64,000 bases of DNA. It comes from CAVXSP01 sp963764505 (lineage in GTDB: Bacteria; Acidobacteriota; Vicinamibacteria; Vicinamibacterales; SCN-69-37). Location of the stretch: positions 3,100,001-3,164,000 of the forward strand of contig CAVXSP010000001.1 in assembly GCA_963764505.1 (NCBI GenBank), in the 5' to 3' direction. Shown in pieces: positions 40,669 through 49,398 of this stretch (positions are counted from its first letter, which is position 1; each line of letters starts with the position of its first letter). The translations under genes were made by a program, and so were the position numbers. The notes below the pieces were generated by a model. That model saw nothing but the letters and a program-made list of their open reading frames with translations, was not told where the DNA came from and did not search any database.

Positions 40669-43227
40669 CTAGCGTTCGGCCAGCCCGCTCTCGAACAGGC
40701 GGACCCTCCGGAACACGAGGTCGGCGAACCAGAGCGCAAGCGCGACGGCGAACAACGCCGGCCAGAGAGGACGCCGGCGGCTCTGGCGGTCACCCGCCCG
40801 ATTGGCCAGGTCCGGCGGGTTCGGACCGAAGACGCCGCCCGTCGAGGCGGCGATCGACTTCAAGAGCGCGGCGTCGGCGGCGTGCAGACGGTATTCGGCC
40901 GCAGCATCGGGAACGAGGACGCGTGCCGTCGTGCCGGTTCCGGTCGCCGTGACGGTCACGACCTTGACCGCGTCCGCCATGACGCCCGCTTCGTACCGGC
41001 CGGGCGCCACCTGGCGCAGCGGGACCGTGGCCGGCGGCTCGGCGCCCTGTCGCACCTGGACCGTGGGCCGGAGGAGATTGCGGTACGCCCCGTCAGGGTC
41101 CCGCGCTTCGACGGCGATCCCGATCGAGCGGGCGCCGCCGTGAACCGGTCCCTCGGTCAAGCTCAACTCGACGGCAGCCGGCCGCTGTCGTTGCAGTGCC
41201 CGCACGACGGAGGAGAAGAACGGGCCGTATCCCGGCCACGCCAGCCAGTCCGTGGCCCAGCGATCCTTGACGTCGGACGCAAACACTGCCGTACGCCCGA
41301 GTCCGACGGGCCAGAAGGCCAGCAGCGGATCGTCCTCATCAGAGGTGACGACCTGCAGCGCGCCCGGCTTGATGACCGTCGCATTGCGGCCCCGCAGGAC
41401 CGGCACGTGCGCGAGATCCACGCCCTCGAGGAACGCGGGCGCTTTCACGATCGGCGTAATCCCCTTCTCGTCGAAGCCGGGCGTCATCGCGTTCTTCGCC
41501 TCCTTCACGAAGATCTCCGGGACGTCCTTCGGATTCTGAACGACATAGGCACGTCCCCGGCCCCATTTCGCGATGCTGCCGAGCAATTCGTCGTCAGCCG
41601 CAGGTCCAACCGCCACCGACGACACGGTGATATGCGCCGCGACCATCTTCTTGACGAGGCCCTCGTAGTCTTCGGGGTACGACCGTCCGTCCGACAGGAG
41701 AATTACGTGCTTGGCCCTGGCCTTGGCCGTCTGCAATGCAAGATAGGCCTGTTCGACGGCCGGATAGATCAGCGTGTGGCCGGACGCTTCGATGGCGCCG
41801 ATCTTCGCCCGGATGTCCGGACGGTTCTGGCCGACGTTGCGCAGGGTCACGTCCCAGTTGAACTGGTCGTTGAACGTCAGCACGCCCACGTACTGTTCGT
41901 CGGTCATGACGTCGATGGCGGCTTGCGCGGCCTCCTTGCAGAGGTCCATCGGCTGACCGGACATGCTCCAGGAGCGGTCCAGGACGATGACGAGCGCGAC
42001 CTGCGGCTCGTCGCGCCGTTCGAAGGTCACGGGCGCGACCCGCTCGATCGGTGTGTCCCGGTATCCGCCGGCTCCGAAGACCGATTCGCCGCCCGCGACG
42101 AGCAAGCCCCCTCCCTTGTTCTCGACCCAGCCGGCGAGCGCCGTCATCGAGTCCGGCGGCAGGGACGTGGCGGCCACGTCGCTGAGAATGACGACGTCCC
42201 ACGGGTCGAGCTCGTCGGCGGTCGCCGGCAGCGCCGACGCCGGCTGCACCGCGACGTCGAACCCGGCGGCCGTCAGGGCGGTGGACAGATACCGCGCGCT
42301 CGCCGCCGTGCCTTCGACGTAGAGCACTCTTGCGCGGCCGTCGACCCAGATCCCGCGATCGAGCGAGTTGTTGACCGTGAGGGGATCGTCCGGGACCGAG
42401 AGGACGGCCTGCACCACGTGCGCGCCCGCCGCCGGCATGATTGCCTCGATCGGAACGGCCGTCTCTCCTGCCGACAGGACCGCCGCGCGGCTCCCGACGG
42501 GCTTGCCGTCGACGCGCAGCTCGAGGGTTGCCGGTTCGGCGCGCTGGCTGCCCACGCGAATGATCGCGGGAATCGCCTGGCCGGCGGCCACATGCGCCGG
42601 CAGGTCGATAGCGTCGACCCAGGCGTCACCGAGCGATCGGACGGCCAGTGACTCGACGGAGACCGGGATGCCGTCCGCCTCGAGACGCGCGATCGCGGCG
42701 CTCGTGTCGCCAGCGGTGGCGTTGCCATCGCTGAAGAGCACGATTCGCGGCACGTAGCCAGGCGTCAGCTCGGCGCGCGCCGCGTCGAGCGCCGCCTCCA
42801 GGTCGGTGCCGCTGCGATCCACCGGCTCCGTCCCGGGCTCCCCGGCCTCCGGCGGCGCGAGCCGCCGCAAGGCGGCCGAATCGGCCAGCACGGCCGCGTC
42901 GCGGCCGAACGCGACCACGCTCGCGTGCGCGGGACGCAGCGCGCCGTTCAGGTCGTCGATCTTCTGCGCCGCGTCCTCGATCGCCCGGCTGCTGACGCTG
43001 TGCGAGACGTCCACGAGGTACACGATCGACTGCTGCGACGAGCTCGTCGCGACGACCGGACGCGCCAGCGCGCAGGCAATCGCCGCCAGGAGCGCCGACC
43101 GCACGGCGGCCTGCAGCCACCGCTGCCGGACATTGAAGTTCGTGCGCGCCAGCAAGTGCGCGAGCCACACGAGCGGCACCAGGGCAAGGAGCCACAGCGC
43201 CGACGGATCCGTCCAGGTCAGCGACAT
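40669..43227 (-). CDS. Membrane VWA-domain / GATase-like large protein (Bat operon)
   Basis: An 852-residue inner-membrane protein. Two N-terminal helices (ALWLLALVPLVWLAHLLA, ALLAAIACALARPVV) precede a first VWA-like region (IVYLVDVSHSVSSR), a class-I glutamine-amidotransferase-like domain (WDVVILSDVAATSL, GGLLVAGGESVFGAGGY), a full VWA domain with MIDAS DRSWSMSG and LLSDGRSYP, beta-sandwich domains, and a C-terminal helix (PLWPALFAVALALWFADLVF). ATG 43227 follows the previous stop by one base. It closes a MoxR/DUF58/VWA operon; such clusters are thought to assemble or regulate envelope complexes. Confidence 0.85.
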   Translation of the reverse strand: MSLTWTDPSALWLLALVPLVWLAHLLARTNFNVRQRWLQAAVRSALLAAIACALARPVVATSSSQQSIVYLVDVSHSVSSRAIEDAAQKIDDLNGALRPAHASVVAFGRDAAVLADSAALRRLAPPEAGEPGTEPVDRSGTDLEAALDAARAELTPGYVPRIVLFSDGNATAGDTSAAIARLEADGIPVSVESLAVRSLGDAWVDAIDLPAHVAAGQAIPAIIRVGSQRAEPATLELRVDGKPVGSRAAVLSAGETAVPIEAIMPAAGAHVVQAVLSVPDDPLTVNNSLDRGIWVDGRARVLYVEGTAASARYLSTALTAAGFDVAVQPASALPATADELDPWDVVILSDVAATSLPPDSMTALAGWVENKGGGLLVAGGESVFGAGGYRDTPIERVAPVTFERRDEPQVALVIVLDRSWSMSGQPMDLCKEAAQAAIDVMTDEQYVGVLTFNDQFNWDVTLRNVGQNRPDIRAKIGAIEASGHTLIYPAVEQAYLALQTAKARAKHVILLSDGRSYPEDYEGLVKKMVAAHITVSSVAVGPAADDELLGSIAKWGRGRAYVVQNPKDVPEIFVKEAKNAMTPGFDEKGITPIVKAPAFLEGVDLAHVPVLRGRNATVIKPGALQVVTSDEDDPLLAFWPVGLGRTAVFASDVKDRWATDWLAWPGYGPFFSSVVRALQRQRPAAVELSLTEGPVHGGARSIGIAVEARDPDGAYRNLLRPTVQVRQGAEPPATVPLRQVAPGRYEAGVMADAVKVVTVTATGTGTTARVLVPDAAAEYRLHAADAALLKSIAASTGGVFGPNPPDLANRAGDRQSRRRPLWPALFAVALALWFADLVFRRVRLFESGLAER

Positions 43228-43228
43228 G

Positions 43229-45034
43229 TCACACCGTGATCCGGCGCTGCCACGTGAACCACTCGAGCAGGAGCAGACCAAACGCCGCGACCGCGCAATA
43301 CGCCCACCAGGGCCGCGGCGAGGCCTCCGCCGTCACCGCGCGTCCCCGCCCGTTCGCCATGGTCGTCCGCTCGACGTTGGAGATCTGCGGGTCGGCGATG
43401 TTGACGGGAATCGTGCGCCGGGCGGCGCCGGTCTCCGCGACATACAAGCCCGGTTCCCGAAGGAGTCCGATCACGTCGCCATCGACGCGCTGGAGCGGCA
43501 CGGCACGGCCACGGGGCCCGGTTACCTTCACCACGGAGGGGTCGAACACGATTTCGCCGCTCCTGCCCGTCCGCACGAGCTCCGGCCGGGCGAGCCAGTG
43601 GAGGGCATTGTCGACGAGCACTGGAAATCCTGGCGCGGACGGGAGGTTGGACTCGTCCGGACCGAACCCGACGATCGCGAGGCGGCGGCCCGACGACTGA
43701 TCGACGGAGACGAGAGGGGTGCCACGCGCGGACACGGCAATCGCGACGAGGGCCGGCGAACGATACGCGTGCACCGCCGAGATTGTCACAGTCAGTGGAT
43801 CCACACCGCGCAGGATCGGGTGGTCGCTCGGGTCTCGCCACTGCGGCTGGCGTTCGATCCGGACGCCGGAGCCAGCCGGAGGGTCCGCGCCGGCGCGATC
43901 CAGCCACGCCGTGTCGGCGGGCGGCGCGAACAGCAGCGCCGGCCGGTCCGGTGCCTCCGCCGGCGCGCACCGGTCGAAGATGACGGCGTCCGCCTGTCCG
44001 GGCTTATACACGGCCGGATCGACGAACGTCGCCCGCACGTTCGCATCCTGCCTGAACAATGCAGCCAGCCACGCGGTCTGGCGTCCCACGACGGTGACCG
44101 ACAGCGGCTCGGCCTCCCGAATCCACGCAACGGCTTCGTTGTCGATCTCCAGCGCGTCCCGAGGCGCCTCGATTCGAGCGCGCAGCAGCGGATCGCCGCC
44201 GCTGGCCAGCGGCACCACCTGCCGCACGGCTTCGTTCGGCCCGATTGCGATCGGACGGTCGAGGAGCGTAGCCGGACCGCGCGTCAGGATCAGCCGGACC
44301 TGCTGGGCCGCGGGCGCGAAATTGCCAATCTCCAGGTAGGCGTCTCCGGCCCGTCTGCGATCGCCGGCCGTCCCGACCACCGGTCGCACCTCGAACGCCG
44401 TGATACCGACGTTGGGCGCGGGCTCGAACACCGAGTCGACGATCGTCCCCGGCGGGACCGGACGTTCCACGGCTGCGTCGGTGATGAAATGGACGGCGGC
44501 CGTCCCGGCCAGGCGGGGCCAGGCGCTCATCGCCCCGCCCGCGGGCGCGATGCGATCCAGCGCCGAGTCGATGAGCGCCAGGTCGGTGGTCGGGCCTTCG
44601 ACCAGACCATCGGCGGTCGTCGCCATCGCCACCTCTTCGCCGCCGGCCGCGGCCGCCAGGCGGCGCGCTTCTGCCAGTCCACGGGCCCACCGGGTCTCGC
44701 CGTCGGAGGTGCGAGACAGCATCGACCAGGACGAATCCAACACGATGAGGAGCCGCCCTCTCGCCCCGCCCGCACCGGCCCGGCCCACGGGGCGCGCGAT
44801 CGCGAGCGCGAGGGCGCAGGCGATGAGCATGGTCAGGACGAGCGAGACGGCGCGGCGAATCCGCTCCCAGAGCGTCAGCTCGCGCGCCTCGTCCAGCACG
44901 CGACGCCAGAGCAGCAGCGACGGCACAACCACGCGCGGCGGCCGCAGCTTCAGCAGGAAGAGCCCCGCCGCGATCGCGGCGGCGGCGACCAGGAGGATCC
45001 AGCCTTGCCAGGCCGCCAGGGCGCCGAACGTCAT
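43229..45034 (-). CDS. BatA-like membrane protein with VWA domain
   Basis: A 601-residue membrane protein starting with the BatA-type N-terminus (ILLVAAAAIAAGLFLLKLRPP, then a second helix SLVLTMLIACALALAIARPV), followed by a VWA domain with LLIVLDSSWSMLS. The centre is beta-rich and the C-terminus has a helix (AYCAVAAFGLLLLEWFTW). It overlaps the DUF58 gene by four bases. The large VWA gene follows it by one base, so the three are probably made together. Confidence 0.85.
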   Translation of the reverse strand: MTFGALAAWQGWILLVAAAAIAAGLFLLKLRPPRVVVPSLLLWRRVLDEARELTLWERIRRAVSLVLTMLIACALALAIARPVGRAGAGGARGRLLIVLDSSWSMLSRTSDGETRWARGLAEARRLAAAAGGEEVAMATTADGLVEGPTTDLALIDSALDRIAPAGGAMSAWPRLAGTAAVHFITDAAVERPVPPGTIVDSVFEPAPNVGITAFEVRPVVGTAGDRRRAGDAYLEIGNFAPAAQQVRLILTRGPATLLDRPIAIGPNEAVRQVVPLASGGDPLLRARIEAPRDALEIDNEAVAWIREAEPLSVTVVGRQTAWLAALFRQDANVRATFVDPAVYKPGQADAVIFDRCAPAEAPDRPALLFAPPADTAWLDRAGADPPAGSGVRIERQPQWRDPSDHPILRGVDPLTVTISAVHAYRSPALVAIAVSARGTPLVSVDQSSGRRLAIVGFGPDESNLPSAPGFPVLVDNALHWLARPELVRTGRSGEIVFDPSVVKVTGPRGRAVPLQRVDGDVIGLLREPGLYVAETGAARRTIPVNIADPQISNVERTTMANGRGRAVTAEASPRPWWAYCAVAAFGLLLLEWFTWQRRITV

Positions 45035-45903
45035 GCGACCACCCTGCCCTGCCGGAATGTCTTCAGCACAATCTCCTCGAACGGCCGCTCGGCTTCCGCC
45101 CGCACGTAGCTGATGTCATAACGCCCGCAGAACTGCTGGAGCTCGGCCGCATGAGACTCCCACGCCGCCCGATACGCCGCCAGCAGACGTGGCGTGACGT
45201 CCACCTCGCGCAGCTCGCCCGTCTCCGTGTCGACGAACCGCGCGTCGCCGAGCGCGCCCGGATTGCAGTCGCGCTCCGAGACGACGTGAACGACGATGAC
45301 GTCGTGCCCAATCGTGCGGAGAATCTTCAAGCCGGCTTCGAACCCTCCCGGATCGAGGAAATCGGAGATGATGATCGCCAGGCCCATCTGGCGCGGGCGG
45401 GACGCGAACTCCTTGAACGATGCGCGCAAGTCGGTCGGCCCGGCGGGCTCGAGCCGCTCGAGCTGCTCGAAGACGCGGAAGATGCGTCCCTTCCCGCGGC
45501 CCGGCGACCACTCGTCGACCAGGCCGCGGCCGAACGGCAGGATGGTGACGCGGTCGAGGTGCACGAGCCCCACATAGCAGAGCGCCGCCGCGAGCCGCCT
45601 GGCCATGTCGAACTTGTCCGGGCTCGCCATCGACCGGCTGCGGTCGAGCATCAGATAGATCGGCAGGTCGCGTTCCTCGTCGAACAGACGCAGGAGGAGA
45701 CGACCCACCCGCTTGTACGCCTTCCAGTCGATGTGGCGAAAATCGTCGCCCGGCGTGTACGCGCGATGATCGGCGAATTCGAGCCCTCGTCCCCGCTTGG
45801 GCGTCAGCCGGTCGGCGCGGTTCTGGCCGGCGAACGTCCGTTTCGAGACGACGCGCAGGTACTCCAGCTTCTTCAGGAAATCGTTGTCGAAGCGGAGCGC
45901 CAT
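45031..45903 (-). CDS. DUF58 / VWA-like protein
   Basis: A 290-residue cytoplasmic protein of the DUF58 family: LTPKRGRGLEFADHRAYTPGDDFRHIDWKAYKR is the conserved DUF58 core (given here in parts as FADHRAYTPGDDFRHIDWKA), followed by a VWA-like segment with LMLDRSRSM. DUF58 proteins partner MoxR ATPases and often bind the membrane VWA proteins. The gene lies 18 bases after moxR and overlaps the BatA-like gene. Confidence 0.9.
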   Translation of the reverse strand: MALRFDNDFLKKLEYLRVVSKRTFAGQNRADRLTPKRGRGLEFADHRAYTPGDDFRHIDWKAYKRVGRLLLRLFDEERDLPIYLMLDRSRSMASPDKFDMARRLAAALCYVGLVHLDRVTILPFGRGLVDEWSPGRGKGRIFRVFEQLERLEPAGPTDLRASFKEFASRPRQMGLAIIISDFLDPGGFEAGLKILRTIGHDVIVVHVVSERDCNPGALGDARFVDTETGELREVDVTPRLLAAYRAAWESHAAELQQFCGRYDISYVRAEAERPFEEIVLKTFRQGRVVA

Positions 45904-45921
45904 GGTTCAGGCCGGTGGGGC

Positions 45922-46917
45922 CTACTCCTCGGTCCTGACGCTCCCAAGCAGCTCCTCGATGATCGAGTCGGTATCGATTTCGTCGGCCTCGCCCTCGAAG
46001 TTCAGCAGCAGCCGGTGGCGCAGCGTCGGCAGCGCGAGGGCTCGAATGTCGTCCACGGACACGAACGCCTGGCCGCGGTTGAGCGCCGTGATCTTGCCCC
46101 CGAGCACGAGGGTCTGCGCGGCGCGCGGACTGGCCCCGTAGCGCACGTATTTCTTGACGAGCGGCGTCGCATAGGGTGAGTTCGGATGCGAGGCGAGCGT
46201 GAGCCGGATCGCGTACGCCTGGACGGGCCTCGCAATCGGCACGGCCCGCGCCACGCGCCGCATCTCGAGAATCTCTGGCGCGTCGAGCACGCGTCCGACC
46301 GTCGGCTCCGCGTCGCGCGTGGTCCGCTCGAGGATCTCGTGCATCGCCGCCTCTGCCGGATACATCACCTTCAGTTTGAAGAAGAACCGGTCCAGCTGCG
46401 CCTCGGGCAGTGGATAGGTCCCTTCCATCTCGAGCGGGTTCTGCGTGGCGAGCACGAGGAACGGCTCCTCGAGGCGGTAGGTCGTCTTCCCCACCGAGAC
46501 ACTCATATCCTGCATCGCTTCGAGCAGCGCCGACTGGGTCTTCGGCGTCGCCCGGTTGATCTCGTCCGCCAGCACCACGTTCGCGAAGATGGGCCCGGGC
46601 TGGAACTCGAAGAACGTCCCCCCGTGGGCGCTCTCCTGGACGATATTGGTGCCCACGATGTCGGCCGGCATGAGGTCGGGAGTGAACTGAATCCGGGAGA
46701 ACTTGAGATGCAGCACGTCGGCCAGCGTGTGCACGAGGCTCGTCTTCCCAACCCCCGGAATGCCTTCGAGCAGGACGTGGCCGCCCGCGAGCAGACTCGT
46801 GACCGTCGCCCCGACGATGTCTTCGTGTCCGACAATCCGGCGCCCCACCTCCGTCGTGATCCGGGTGAAGCGCTCACGGAACTGATCGATGGCTTGCGCC
46901 ACGGCGGTAGGAGTCAT
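45922..46917 (-). CDS. MoxR-family AAA+ ATPase
   Basis: A 331-residue chaperone-like ATPase. Walker A LEGIPGVGKTSLVHTLA, Walker B NVVLADEINRATPKTQSALLEAM, sensor 1 LVLATQNPLEMEGTYPLPEAQ, and the C-terminal AAA lid. MoxR proteins remodel VWA-domain partners, as encoded just downstream. Its start overlaps the end of the unknown membrane gene by four bases. Confidence 0.94.
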   Translation of the reverse strand: MTPTAVAQAIDQFRERFTRITTEVGRRIVGHEDIVGATVTSLLAGGHVLLEGIPGVGKTSLVHTLADVLHLKFSRIQFTPDLMPADIVGTNIVQESAHGGTFFEFQPGPIFANVVLADEINRATPKTQSALLEAMQDMSVSVGKTTYRLEEPFLVLATQNPLEMEGTYPLPEAQLDRFFFKLKVMYPAEAAMHEILERTTRDAEPTVGRVLDAPEILEMRRVARAVPIARPVQAYAIRLTLASHPNSPYATPLVKKYVRYGASPRAAQTLVLGGKITALNRGQAFVSVDDIRALALPTLRHRLLLNFEGEADEIDTDSIIEELLGSVRTEE

Positions 46918-48314
46918 GGTTGGCGACTGAAATAGGTCTGGACGGTCGCCCGTCGGGTCTCGGGCACCGGCGGGGGCGCGCCCGCGAGGCTCCGGTCGGA
47001 GCGCCCTGGCGCGGTATGCGTGAAAGCCGCGGTCGCCTGACCGCGTTCGGTCTGCCGCCGCGTTTCGGACAGCACGTTCTGGCCGGCCGTGTCGGCACTC
47101 GCCTCGACCGTCTCGTGCCGGAGGGCGTCCGCGAGCCCCGGCGCCGTGCCGCCGGCCGGCGGCGCACCAGAGCGGCCGCCTCCGCCGAATCCTCCCCCCG
47201 GAGGCCCCTTCGGACCGAGCATGTCGGAGAGCATCGTCATTCCGGCTGCAGCGCCGGCGTCGGAGTCCTTCGAGATCTGAATCGAATCGGGGTCCAGGTT
47301 CGGCGGGGCGCTCGAGGACGCCTCGCCGCCAGGCTGCGTGCTGCCGCCGCGACTGCCGGCTGAAGCCTGCGATGCCTCGGTCGCCTTCCGATCCTCGGCC
47401 GCCGCCGAGGCCGTGACCTGCACGCCGAGATCTGCGAGCGCCTTGCGGACGTCGTCCGGCACGCCCTGCGCCTCCGCGGCGGTCTGGATCTTTCCGGCCA
47501 GTTCCCAGAGCTTCTTCGCGGCCTCACCGGCCGTCCCGCCCTGCTCCGGATCCATCGCCCGGGCGAGCTCGGCAAGCTTCTCTGGATCGACGTCGGAGTT
47601 GACCTGCGTGAAAAGGTTGTAGAGCTCCAGCGCGCGCGCCTTCTGTTCGGAGGACGACAGCCGTCCCTGTTCTGCTGCCGCGAGCAGCTCTTCAATCCGC
47701 TTCCTGAGATCGGGAGGAATGACCAGCAGCTGTCGTTCTTCTCCTGCGGTCGACAGCGCGCCGCGGTCCGTGGCTGCGGCCTGCGTGCCGACCGCGAACT
47801 CGAGCCCCTGCGGCCACGTGCCAATGAGGCCGACGGCCGTCACCAGCAGAGCCGCAGTGGCCCAGCGGGCTCGCGACGCGCGCACTGGCGGATACAACTG
47901 GCGCCAATCCGTGGCCGCCAGCCGGGCCGCCGCGCGGTCGAGGTGGAACAGCGCCCAGGGATCGCCGGTTTCTCGCGCGGCAAACCAGCTGGCGCTCCGT
48001 AGCTCACCGCCAAACCGGCCGTCGGCATCGATCGAGGCCGCGATGCCATCCGGTGTCGCCTTGCGAGGGGCCGCTGCCAGGATGTAGAGAACGGCGCCGG
48101 CAACCGCAGCCGCAAGTGCCGCCAATGGCACGCCGCGCGGCGCTCCCGCCCAGCGGGCCGCGAGCACCAGGACGAGTCCGGCCCCGCCAGCGGCCGGGGC
48201 GATTCGCCAGACGCGGGCCATGAGCTCACGCCGACGGCGGCGACTGGCGGCCTCGGCCACGGCCGAGCGCACGGCATCGGCCTGTGATGGCGGCGGCATG
48301 AGGGGCGCAGGCAC
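46914..48314 (-). CDS. Membrane protein with low-complexity C-terminus, unknown
   Basis: A 466-residue protein that I do not recognise by name. Two helical membrane segments occur near residues 38-58 and 64-84, another near 150-168. The middle is helical (EKLAELARAMDPEQGG, ALADLGVQVTAS) and the C-terminal 170 residues are Gly/Ser/Pro-rich (PKGPPGGGFGGGGRSG), likely disordered, ending TVQTYFSRQP. The start is GTG 48314 or ATG 48299. It overlaps moxR, so it belongs to the Bat-like operon. Confidence 0.75.
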   Translation of the reverse strand: MPAPLMPPPSQADAVRSAVAEAASRRRRRELMARVWRIAPAAGGAGLVLVLAARWAGAPRGVPLAALAAAVAGAVLYILAAAPRKATPDGIAASIDADGRFGGELRSASWFAARETGDPWALFHLDRAAARLAATDWRQLYPPVRASRARWATAALLVTAVGLIGTWPQGLEFAVGTQAAATDRGALSTAGEERQLLVIPPDLRKRIEELLAAAEQGRLSSSEQKARALELYNLFTQVNSDVDPEKLAELARAMDPEQGGTAGEAAKKLWELAGKIQTAAEAQGVPDDVRKALADLGVQVTASAAAEDRKATEASQASAGSRGGSTQPGGEASSSAPPNLDPDSIQISKDSDAGAAAGMTMLSDMLGPKGPPGGGFGGGGRSGAPPAGGTAPGLADALRHETVEASADTAGQNVLSETRRQTERGQATAAFTHTAPGRSDRSLAGAPPPVPETRRATVQTYFSRQP

Positions 48315-48397
48315 TTCGACGATAACGATACCCGACTCTGGAGGGTTTCTGCATGGGTCCCTCCACGGCCGTGCGCCGTGCCGCCGGCAACGAGCCG

Positions 48398-49357
48398 CTA
48401 CCGCCGCGCCACGATGGCGTCGAGGTTGGCGTCGAACGTCTTGACGACGTCGAGACTCGTCTCGGCGGCGCCCACGAAGAAGCCATACGTGAGGGTCTCG
48501 TAGTCGTCGGTCGGTTTGTGGTGCTGGTCGAAGTCCTCGTCTCCCAGATAGACGGCGGGAATGCCCGCCGCCAGGAACGACCAGTGATCGGAGTCGCGGG
48601 TCCAGTCCTCCACGCCGTTCTGATTCGGATCGTCGTGGCCGAGCAGGAGCGTGACGGGCGCCGACGCGGCGACCCGACGCAGGTACGGCGCCAGGAACGG
48701 ATTGAGAAACGTGCCCACCGCGAACAGCCGGCCGTTCGGGTCGCGTCCGATCATGTCGAGGTTCACGTCGATGGCGATCGCCGATCGTTCCACGGGCGGG
48801 TTCGCCACGAAGGCGCGAGAGCCGCGCAGTCCGGCCTCCTCGGCGTCGAAGGCCGCGAAGATCACGCGATGCACGGGCCGGTGTGCGCGAAAGTAGCGCG
48901 CCAGGCCGAGCAGCGCCGCCGTGCCGGAGGCGTTGTCGTCCGCGCCGTTGTAGATCTCCCCGCCCCGCACGCCGAGATGATCGTAATGCGCACTGACAAT
49001 CAGAGCAGCGCGCGACGGTCCCGTGCCGTCCACGTAGCCGACGATATTGACGCCGCGCCGCGCGTGCCCTGGCGGTTGTGTCTCGCCATCCTCGAAGGTG
49101 AACGGCTTTTCGTAGGATCCGTCGAACGCCCGGAGGCCTGCCCCGCTGAACGCAGCCACTACGTACCTGCGGGCGGCCGCACCGCCCGGCGTGTCGGCCC
49201 GACGGCCCTGCATGTCGTCGGAGGACAGCGCCCGGACATCGCGCAGCAACGCGCCGCTGTCGAGAACGGAGCTCTTCGGACGCAGTTGAGCGGCGACCAT
49301 GCCGCCGTCGCAGACCACCAGGAAGACTGTCACGATCGCGCGAGACGCACGCTTCAC
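48398..49357 (-). CDS. M28-family zinc aminopeptidase, exported
   Basis: A 319-residue secreted peptidase with N-terminal signal (AIVTVFLVVCDGGMVAAQ). M28 zinc ligands and catalytic residues: VSAHYDHLGV (His), NGADDNASGTAALLGLA (bridging Asp), FDAEEAGLRGSRAF (catalytic Glu pair), NLDMIGRDPNG (Asp), and HHKPTDDYETLTY (final His). No PA domain is inserted. GTG start at 49357, divergent from the spermidine-synthase-like gene across 41 bases. It likely trims peptides in the periplasm. Confidence 0.92.
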   Translation of the reverse strand: MKRASRAIVTVFLVVCDGGMVAAQLRPKSSVLDSGALLRDVRALSSDDMQGRRADTPGGAAARRYVVAAFSGAGLRAFDGSYEKPFTFEDGETQPPGHARRGVNIVGYVDGTGPSRAALIVSAHYDHLGVRGGEIYNGADDNASGTAALLGLARYFRAHRPVHRVIFAAFDAEEAGLRGSRAFVANPPVERSAIAIDVNLDMIGRDPNGRLFAVGTFLNPFLAPYLRRVAASAPVTLLLGHDDPNQNGVEDWTRDSDHWSFLAAGIPAVYLGDEDFDQHHKPTDDYETLTYGFFVGAAETSLDVVKTFDANLDAIVARR

Positions 49358-49398
49358 GTCACCGCCGATGATGCCACAGCCGTCCCGTATGATGGCGT